NCBI GenBank assembly: GCA_949739095.1
Contig: CATIYX010000208.1
Span: forward strand, 1 to 19,370
Length of the DNA: 19,370 bases
Reading direction: 5' to 3'
Source of the DNA: an uncultured Clostridia bacterium
Lineage (GTDB): Bacteria > Bacillota > Clostridia > RUG12999
Shown piece by piece: positions 13,867-19,370 of this stretch. The notes beneath the pieces are model-generated. The model ran no database searches. It saw only the letters and a list, made by a program, of their open reading frames with translations, and had not been told where the DNA came from. Positions within the stretch are counted from its first letter, which is position 1. Every line of letters begins with the position of its first letter. Made by a program: the position numbers and the translations under genes.

Positions 13867-15648
13867 ATGAATTATGTAGATTATATCATTATGGCAATTC
13901 AATTGCTCGGTGGTCTCGGCATGTTCCTCTATGGGATAAATGTCATGGGTGACGGTCTGGAAAAAGTGGCAGGCGATAAAAAGGCTTCCATTATTGAATC
14001 CTTAACCAGCAATCTGTTTAAGGGTGTTTTGGTCGGCGCTGCCGTTACCGCTTTGATTCAAAGTTCCGGAGCAACAACAGTTATGGTCGTTGGATTTGTC
14101 AATGCCGGCATTATGACATTGCCACAAGCGGCAGGCGTGATTATGGGTGCTAATATCGGAACGACTGTCACTGCACAGATTCTACGTCTGGGCGATTTAC
14201 AGGGCGCTTCTGTCATATTGGAATTTATTAAACCAACCACCTTGGCACCACTTGCTGTTATCCTCGGCTTAATTCTGATGGTTAGTGCCAAAAAAGACAA
14301 AGTAAAAGAATCCGGCAGTATCGTTTTAGGTTTCGGACTGTTGTTTATTGGTATGGATACCATGTCTGCTTCTGTCAGCAGTCTTGGCGAACTTGACTGG
14401 TTCCGCAATCTGTTTGTCAAGTTTGAAAATCCTGTTGCGGGTATTCTTGCAGGTACCGGCGTAACTGCTTTAATTCAGAGTTCCAGCGGTAGTGTAGGTA
14501 TTTTACAGGCTGTTGCATCGGCAGGCATGGTGACCTTTGCTTCTGCTCTGCCAATTATCATGGGACAAAATATTGGTTCTTGTGTTACTGCACTCATGAG
14601 TAGTATCGGCGCAAGTAAGAACGCCAAAAAGGCAGCAATGATTCATCTATATTTTAACATCACCGGCACTGTTGTTTGTATGATTATTTTATATTCAGTG
14701 CACGCATTTGTGGACATTCCATTCTGGAACACTACCATGACACGCGGCAACATTGCCGATGTGCATACGTTTTTTAATATCATCTGTGTGCTGATGCTGC
14801 TCCCCTTCTCCAAGTTGCTGATTTATCTTGCCAATCTCACTGTAGGTAACCGCGGCGAAGAAGTGAAGCCCTCTAAGGTGGGTGCGTTGGACAAACGTTT
14901 TCTCACAACGCCCGCTGTTGCTATCGGACAATGTCACAATGAGGCAATTACCATGATGCGTCTGGCAATTGAAAACTTAACGCTTGCGAAAAATGCCATG
15001 GTAAACAACAACGAAAAAGACGCAAAGAAAATTGCCAAAAACGAGGATACCATTGACGAATTGGAAGTACAGCTCAACAACTATCTCGTGCTGATTACGG
15101 ATCGCGATTTAACAGAAACAGAAAGTAAGGTTGTATCCGGTTTATTCCATGCCATTACAGACATTGAACGAATTGGTGACCATTGCAACAATATTGCAGG
15201 TTTAGCATTGGATAATATCAAACGCGGTTCCCTGTTCTCTGACAAGGCAAAGCAGGAATTAAACGCCATGTTTGATGCCACACTGGAAATCCTAAATATC
15301 ACTTTCCGTGCCTATCAGGAGGACGATTTAGATTTGATTCGCAAGGTGGAACCATTGGAAAAGGTAATTGATAAATTTAATATCATGCTGAAAAAGAAAC
15401 ACATCTCCCGTCTGAAACAGCAGGAATGTTCTGTGCGCAGTGGTGTTAATTTTCTGGAAGCAATCAACAACCTGGAACGTGTCAGCGACCATTGCAGCAA
15501 CATTGCTACAACTGTTGCCCAAAAACACAGCGCCACAGACGAATTTGACATGCATGGCTATACACGCGAAGCAACAGAGCGCGGTGGCGCGGAATTTGAA
15601 GCCGATTATAAATACTACGAAGAAAAATTCTATGCACCAATTGCATAA
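13867..15648 (+). CDS. Na+/phosphate cotransporter with PhoU-like domain
   Basis: 593 aa of the Na/Pi-cotransporter II family. The two inverted repeats each carry the hallmark QSS motif: ALIQSSGATTVM (63-74) and ALIQSSSGSVG (201-211). These are followed by GANIGTTVTA (94-103) and GQNIGSCVTA (233-242). About eight to nine membrane segments occupy residues 5-325. The soluble C-terminal part (about 350-565) is PhoU-like with the repeated IERIGDHCNNIA and LERVSDHCSNIA motifs. The likely role is Na+-driven phosphate uptake or phosphate-linked signalling at the membrane. A GTG at 13858 in frame would add three residues, but GAGGAG sits 8 nt before ATG 13867. It stands alone between its leader and a clear terminator. 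Confidence 0.94.
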   Translation: MNYVDYIIMAIQLLGGLGMFLYGINVMGDGLEKVAGDKKASIIESLTSNLFKGVLVGAAVTALIQSSGATTVMVVGFVNAGIMTLPQAAGVIMGANIGTTVTAQILRLGDLQGASVILEFIKPTTLAPLAVILGLILMVSAKKDKVKESGSIVLGFGLLFIGMDTMSASVSSLGELDWFRNLFVKFENPVAGILAGTGVTALIQSSSGSVGILQAVASAGMVTFASALPIIMGQNIGSCVTALMSSIGASKNAKKAAMIHLYFNITGTVVCMIILYSVHAFVDIPFWNTTMTRGNIADVHTFFNIICVLMLLPFSKLLIYLANLTVGNRGEEVKPSKVGALDKRFLTTPAVAIGQCHNEAITMMRLAIENLTLAKNAMVNNNEKDAKKIAKNEDTIDELEVQLNNYLVLITDRDLTETESKVVSGLFHAITDIERIGDHCNNIAGLALDNIKRGSLFSDKAKQELNAMFDATLEILNITFRAYQEDDLDLIRKVEPLEKVIDKFNIMLKKKHISRLKQQECSVRSGVNFLEAINNLERVSDHCSNIATTVAQKHSATDEFDMHGYTREATERGGAEFEADYKYYEEKFYAPIA

Positions 15649-15668
15649 AAACTTCTATAACGTAATTA

Positions 15669-15707
15669 AGACTTCTCCATGGATATATGCATGAGAAGTC
15701 TTTTTTA
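15669..15707 (+). terminator. Terminator of the phosphate transporter gene
   Basis: AGACTTCTC (15669-15677) and GAGAAGTCT (15693-15701), 9 bp perfect, followed by TTTTTATAT. It lies 20 bp after the stop codon. Confidence 0.85.
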
Positions 15708-15810
15708 TATACAATCGCCCAATTCCCTATTATATATTGCTCTACCGCCAATATTGCTGCATATCTGAATCAAAAAATCTGTCTAAATGTTACAAAATAC
15801 ATGTTAAATA

Positions 15811-15839
15811 TTGAGTTTTGTGTAAAGGTATGCTATAAT
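15811..15839 (+). promoter_or_regulatory. Promoter of the DEAD-box helicase gene
   Basis: TTGAGT (15811-15816), 17-base spacer, TATAAT (15834-15839). The start near 15846 gives a leader of about 140 nt. Confidence 0.75.
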
Positions 15840-15858
15840 AGATAGAGGTATGTTCATT

Positions 15859-15919
15859 TGTAGTATAAAACAGTTTCTACATGAAGCCATATAGAATCAT
15901 AGGTATGGTTCTGTTTTTT
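15859..15919 (+). promoter_or_regulatory. Attenuator-like leader of the helicase gene
   Basis: The leader holds a 5-bp hairpin (TGTAG 15859-15863 with CTACA 15877-15881). It is followed by a terminator-like hairpin AGAATCAT-AGGT-ATGGTTCT (15893-15912, one G-U) and GTTTTTT. A competing pairing of AGCCATA (15885-15891) with TATGGTT (15904-15910) would use the same 3' arm. Position between promoter and gene suggests premature termination control (inference). Confidence 0.55.
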
Positions 15920-15986
15920 CAGTTGTAAAAAACTCCATGCCGATACAGTTCATTATGTAATATTCTCTAATTTAAATAAAGAAGGT

Positions 15987-17633
15987 ATGAAAAACAGTAT
16001 GCAACAATCAGATTTTATCCATCTCGGGTTATCACAATCTTTGCTACGGGCACTGGTGGAAAAAGGATATGAATCGCCAACAGATGTTCAGAAGCAAAGT
16101 ATTCCTGCCATATTAGACGGGCGGGATGTGATTGCCCAGTCACAGACAGGTACGGGAAAAACGGCAGCATTTGCTCTGCCAGTGCTGCAAAAAATTAACC
16201 CGCGTATTAAAAAACCGCAGGTTTTTATTTTGTGTCCCACCCGTGAACTTGCACTACAAGTATGCAGCGAAATAAAAGATTTTTCAAAATACCAGCCGCA
16301 AATCAGGTGCACTGCAATTTATGGCGGTGAACCCATTGGCAGTCAATTGCGACGGTTACGCGGCGGTGTACAAATTGTCGTTGGCACGCCTGGTCGTATG
16401 ATTGACCATTTGAAACGTAAAACACTCTCCCCCGCTTTGGTAAATACCGTTATTTTAGACGAAGCGGACGAGATGCTAAACATGGGATTTTTAGAAGATA
16501 TCCGGTTTATTTTAAACCAATTGCCACAGGAGCGGCAAATGCTGCTATTCTCTGCAACGATTTCAGACCAGATTATGGATATCGCCAAACAGTATCAATC
16601 TCATCCGAAACATATCAATATTTCCAAAACCGATATTACAGTTCCTGCGATAGAGCAACACTATTACGAGATACCGCAGCAGAAAAAAATTGACTTGCTC
16701 TGTCGGCTATACGAAGCCTATCAGCCACAGCTTGCCTTAATTTTTTGCAACACCAAAAAGCAAGTGGATGAACTAACCAGTGCATTGCAGCTACGCGGAT
16801 ATCCCATCAAAGGACTGCATGGCGACATGAATCAGGAAACGCGCAACCATGTCATTTCCGGTTTTCACCGTGGGCGGTTTCAGCTTCTTGCGGCAACGGA
16901 TGTTGCGGCGCGTGGTCTCGATATTTCCGGCGTAGAAGCCGTCTTTAACTTTGATATTCCACAGGATACAGAATATTATGTCCACCGTATTGGACGGACG
17001 GGACGTGCCGGCAAAACAGGTATAGCGTTTAGTTTTGTCAGTTCTCGTCAGGATTTTATCCAGCTAAAAAATATCCAATATTATACCAAAACAAAAATCC
17101 GTCCAGGTCAGATTCCTTCCGTGCGTTCTCTAACAAACTCGCGTGTAGAAAAACTGGTGGAAACCATTCAAAAAATTCTCCAAAAAGATTCTGTGGAGGA
17201 ATATGAACCGATTATGGACCAAATCATGGATGCACAGGACTGCACTTCTGTACAGATTGCTTGTGCATTGATTAAATCTATCTTAAATGACCAGCCGGGA
17301 GGCAGTCTGGAGGAAATCAGCCAGACACATTCGTTTTCAAGCAGTGTTCGTTCTTCCGGCAAATCTGGTCACTCTCGTCAAAAAGGTAGCAGACAGCGGA
17401 CTCGCTTGTTCATCAGCGTTGGTTCTGAGCAAAAAGTGGGCGCTGGTGATTTAATACAACTGATAACTGGACTGGGCAGTATCAAAGACGATGAAGTGAA
17501 AAACATCAAAGTCCTGCAACGGTATAGCTTTGTTGATGTTCCGGCGCAGCATGTAGACCAATTGTTGCGCGCATCTAAAGGGCAGAAACTGAAAGGAAAT
17601 CGTTTCTCACTCCAACGCGCTGCTGTGAAATAA
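15987..17633 (+). CDS. DEAD-box RNA helicase with C-terminal DbpA-type RNA-binding domain (DeaD/CshA-like)
   Basis: ATP-dependent RNA unwinding enzyme for ribosome assembly, mRNA turnover or cold adaptation. In 548 aa: Q motif at 31-40 (Q35), Walker A AQSQTGTGKT (50-59), PTRELA (84-89), TPGR (134-137), DEAD (158-161), SAT (189-191), ATDVAARGLD (303-312) and HRIGRTGR (333-340), then a linker rich in Ser/Lys/Arg (about 440-470). The DbpA-like RNA-binding domain covers about 471-545 (RLFISVGSEQKVGAGDLIQL). The start is uncertain: AAGAAGG is 1 nt before ATG 15987 and 13 nt before ATG 15999, neither ideal, which may itself limit translation. It is followed by yebC 59 bp downstream without a terminator. 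Confidence 0.95.
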   Translation: MKNSMQQSDFIHLGLSQSLLRALVEKGYESPTDVQKQSIPAILDGRDVIAQSQTGTGKTAAFALPVLQKINPRIKKPQVFILCPTRELALQVCSEIKDFSKYQPQIRCTAIYGGEPIGSQLRRLRGGVQIVVGTPGRMIDHLKRKTLSPALVNTVILDEADEMLNMGFLEDIRFILNQLPQERQMLLFSATISDQIMDIAKQYQSHPKHINISKTDITVPAIEQHYYEIPQQKKIDLLCRLYEAYQPQLALIFCNTKKQVDELTSALQLRGYPIKGLHGDMNQETRNHVISGFHRGRFQLLAATDVAARGLDISGVEAVFNFDIPQDTEYYVHRIGRTGRAGKTGIAFSFVSSRQDFIQLKNIQYYTKTKIRPGQIPSVRSLTNSRVEKLVETIQKILQKDSVEEYEPIMDQIMDAQDCTSVQIACALIKSILNDQPGGSLEEISQTHSFSSSVRSSGKSGHSRQKGSRQRTRLFISVGSEQKVGAGDLIQLITGLGSIKDDEVKNIKVLQRYSFVDVPAQHVDQLLRASKGQKLKGNRFSLQRAAVK

Positions 17634-17637
17634 ATAG

Positions 17638-17663
17638 ACATAAGAGATTCGACTCTCTTATGT
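17638..17663 (+). other. Intergenic hairpin between helicase and yebC
   Basis: ACATAAGAG (17638-17646) and CTCTTATGT (17655-17663), 9 bp with an 8-base loop and no U tract. It is better seen as an mRNA processing or stabilising element than a terminator; it ends 16 bp before the yebC ribosome site. Confidence 0.55.
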
Positions 17664-17692
17664 ATTAAACAAGATACAAGGAGGTTTATGGT

Positions 17693-18430
17693 ATGTCAGG
17701 ACATTCCAAATGGGCAAATATTAAACATAAAAAAGAAAAAACAGATGCACAAAAAGCAAAAATCTTTACAAAACTGGGACGTGAACTTGCTGTTGTGGTA
17801 AAACAAGGCGGTCCGGACCCAAATTCCAACTTTAAATTAAAGGATGTTATCGCCAAAGCAAAAGCAGCTAACATGCCGAATGATAACATCACCAGATGTA
17901 TTAAAAAAGCCGCGGGTGAAGGCGGCGGCGACGATTATGAAGAAATTACTTATGAAGGCTACGGTCCCAAAGGCGTTGCTGTGATTGTGGAAACTTTAAC
18001 CAATAACCGCAACCGTACCGGCGGTGACGTCCGGCACTATTTTGACAAATTCCATGGAAATCTGGGCACCAATGGCTGTGTATCATGGATGTTTGACAAA
18101 AAAGGCGTTATCGTGATTGACCGCGAAGGACTTGAGGATGAAGAAGCAGTCATGATGGATGCACTGGACTGCGGCGGGGAAGATTTTTCCGCTGAAGAAG
18201 AGTTCTATGAAATTGTGACCGCACCGGAGGATTTTTCGAGCGTTCTGGAAGCATTAGAGGAACGCGGTTATTCTGCTTCTTCTGCTGAAATCTCTATGAT
18301 TCCGCAAAACTATATCAAGCTGACAGAAGAAGACGATGTGAAATTCATGGACAAACTGCTGGAGGTTCTGGAAGAAAACGAGGACGTGCAGAATGTTTAC
18401 CACAACTGGGAGATGGATGAAGCGGACTAA
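17693..18430 (+). CDS. yebC: YebC/PmpR-family protein
   Basis: 245 aa, full length, beginning with the family hallmark MSGHSKWANIKHKK and continuing with TDAQKAKIFTKLGREL. It also has NMPNDNITRCIKKA, the YEGYGPKGVAVIVE segment and NRNRTGGDVRHYF. C-terminal acidic helices end in DVQNVYHNWEMD. Family members were long called transcription regulators (PmpR). More recent work connects YebC proteins to translation, easing ribosome stalling at proline-rich stretches. Which role applies here cannot be read from sequence. AAGGAGG lies 8 nt before the ATG. A promoter of its own is not obvious, and read-through from the helicase gene is likely. Confidence 0.95.
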   Translation: MSGHSKWANIKHKKEKTDAQKAKIFTKLGRELAVVVKQGGPDPNSNFKLKDVIAKAKAANMPNDNITRCIKKAAGEGGGDDYEEITYEGYGPKGVAVIVETLTNNRNRTGGDVRHYFDKFHGNLGTNGCVSWMFDKKGVIVIDREGLEDEEAVMMDALDCGGEDFSAEEEFYEIVTAPEDFSSVLEALEERGYSASSAEISMIPQNYIKLTEEDDVKFMDKLLEVLEENEDVQNVYHNWEMDEAD

Positions 18431-18600
18431 CCGCGACTTGTTTTTATTCTCATATATCTCCGCTCTCCCAAGATGGCATACATATCTGTGTCTCTAAAAT
18501 ACGTACTTGTAAATGAGGATATGGGTGCTAAGCTCCAGAGTAAAAGTATGTTTCTAAACAAATCCTATGTACCTTTTAGTCGGATAAAGTACTAAAAATG
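18431..18600. other. Gene-free, structured stretch after yebC
   Basis: No ORF with a ribosome site. It contains CATATC (18481-18486) against GATATG (18518-18523) and TTTTAGT (18574-18580) against ACTAAAA (18591-18597, 7 bp perfect, 10-base loop), and leads straight into the terminator at 18601. It is either a long 3' untranslated region of yebC or a separate small RNA. I recognise no named riboswitch, tmRNA or 6S core in it. Confidence 0.45.
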
Positions 18601-18646
18601 AAAGCCGATTTTCGTCCTGATTGACGAGAATCGGCTTTTGTTTTCT
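18601..18646 (+). terminator. Strong intrinsic terminator downstream of yebC
   Basis: AAAGCCGATTTTCGTC (18601-18616) pairs with GACGAGAATCGGCTTT (18623-18638), 16 bp with one G-U and a CTGATT loop, followed by TGTTTTCT. It lies 170 bp beyond the yebC stop, an unusually long distance. Confidence 0.82.
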
Positions 18647-18780
18647 CCTTTCCTTTCAATGCTGCCGACCTGAACTCCGATAATTTCACCAGCATGGACC
18701 TCTTATTTATATTTTAATAAAGTCTTTAACAACAATCTAGCATTTACAGTATCAAAAATATAAAACCACTGATATTTCCT

Positions 18781-18817
18781 ATCACAAGCAGCCGCGCATC
18801 AAGTGGCTGCTTGTGAT
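18781..18817. repeat. 13-bp perfect inverted repeat without U tract
   Basis: ATCACAAGCAGCC (18781-18793) and GGCTGCTTGTGAT (18805-18817) with an 11-base loop. Neither strand is followed by a real run of T, so it is not a normal intrinsic terminator. The surrounding DNA 18647-18907 shows no gene. Confidence 0.6.
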
Positions 18818-18909
18818 TCTTTGGGTAAAGATAGTTTTTTCTACTTTAATGCCTTGTACAATCTAACAATTTTAAATCGAACCACAATATCTTGACAATT
18901 CAAGGACAA

Positions 18910-18943
18910 AAAAAAGGAATGCCTTTTTAGGCATTCCTTTTTT
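18910..18943 (-). terminator. Bidirectional terminator after the pyruvate:ferredoxin oxidoreductase gene
   Basis: AAAAAAGGAATGCC and GGCATTCCTTTTTT around a TTTTTA loop. It lies 19 bp beyond the minus-strand stop codon and is symmetric, so it ends transcripts from both sides. Confidence 0.88.
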
Positions 18944-18962
18944 AATTCTGTTTCCAGATTCA

Positions 18963-19370
18963 TTATTCTGCCAGATTTTTGTAGTAATCCAACCGTTCCA
19001 GCGCATCTTTTTCGGTCTGTTCCAACAGTCCGTCTGCAATATCCGGGAACTGTTTGATCAAGGAAGAATAACGAACTTCACCTCTCAGGAATTCCTGCAT
19101 ATCGCCTGTCGGCGCTTTGGAATCCATGGAGAACGGATTCTTTCCTTCTTCTGCCAACTGCGGGTTGTAACGGTACAGCGGCCAGTAACCACAATCCACA
19201 GCCAGTTTCATTTCCAGTTGTGTTTTGCCCATACCTTTGGTCAAACCATGGTTGATACACGGAGCGTATGCAATAATCAACGACGGACCATGATAGCTTT
19301 CTGCTTCCACCATTGCTTTAATCAGCTGATTCTTATCTGCACCCATGGAAACGCTCGCAACATATACATA
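18963..19370 (-). CDS. nifJ: Pyruvate:ferredoxin (flavodoxin) oxidoreductase, C-terminal part
   Basis: The reading frame is open across the right edge (first visible residues YVYVASVSMGADKNQL), so the N-terminal bulk of the enzyme lies outside. The visible 135 residues are the end of the thiamine-diphosphate domain: ESYHGPSLIIAYAPCINHGL, then KGMGKTQLEMKLAVDCGYWP, LYRYNPQLAEEGKNPFSMDS, and the C-terminal extension with FLRGEVRYSSLIKQFPD. This matches the single-chain (about 1200 aa) enzymes of strict anaerobes, which convert pyruvate and CoA to acetyl-CoA, CO2 and reduced ferredoxin. It is convergent with yebC and closed by its own terminator. An internal ATG at 19346 is only an in-frame methionine, not a start. 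Confidence 0.95.
   Translation of the reverse strand, partial: YVYVASVSMGADKNQLIKAMVEAESYHGPSLIIAYAPCINHGLTKGMGKTQLEMKLAVDCGYWPLYRYNPQLAEEGKNPFSMDSKAPTGDMQEFLRGEVRYSSLIKQFPDIADGLLEQTEKDALERLDYYKNLAE

Noticed and set aside
18431..18962. CRISPR array or insertion sequence in the gene-free stretch
   Set aside because: The hairpins are single and unrelated to one another; there are no direct repeats of even length and no transposase fragment.

Overview
The window reads as ordinary chromosome of an anaerobic, low-to-mid GC, probably spore-forming Clostridia-type Firmicute; a Lachnospirales-like lineage is my inference and not proven. The signs are a pyruvate:ferredoxin oxidoreductase, an adenosylcobalamin-dependent ribonucleotide reductase, a SpoIID/LytB-domain protein, a miaB gene followed by a YlbF/RicA-family gene, a Firmicute-type lysine riboswitch, and AGGAGG-type ribosome binding sites. 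I see no phage, transposon, CRISPR array, rRNA or tRNA.

Left third (1-4990), all on the minus strand: a YlbF-family protein cut by the left edge lies downstream of miaB, which has a near-consensus promoter. Next come a small uncharacterised ORF and a large membrane-anchored AraC-family regulator with its own promoter and terminator. The regulator has no transporter or catabolic operon beside it within the window.

Lysine/DAP block (about 5080-8735, minus strand): asd, dapA, dapB and a stand-alone protein made only of the two ACT domains of an aspartokinase form a tight operon with gaps of 20-28 bp. It is preceded by a strong promoter and a clear lysine riboswitch, followed by mutually exclusive antiterminator and terminator hairpins. 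It ends at a 13-bp-stem terminator. Together the enzymes turn aspartyl phosphate into tetrahydrodipicolinate, the branch point for lysine and diaminopimelate (and dipicolinate in sporeformers).

Middle (8821-13573, plus strand): a secreted SpoIID/LytB-domain protein and a small VOC (glyoxalase-fold) protein form a pair closed by a good terminator. Then comes a nucleotide operon, nrdJ plus dut, with a consensus promoter and a NrdR-like box just upstream of the nrdJ ribosome binding site. NrdJ makes deoxyribonucleotides and Dut removes dUTP.

Right third: a Na+/phosphate cotransporter with a PhoU-like tail; a DEAD-box RNA helicase with a DbpA-type RNA-binding domain, whose leader contains a terminator-like hairpin; a YebC-family protein; then a 532-bp gene-free stretch with three strong hairpins; and finally the C-terminal end of pyruvate:ferredoxin oxidoreductase on the minus strand, cut by the right edge.

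Most genes are well-known core functions. The least explained things are the catalytic-domain-less aspartokinase-like protein under lysine control, the attenuator-like leader of the helicase, the structured leader of the phosphate transporter, and the structured gene-free region after yebC.
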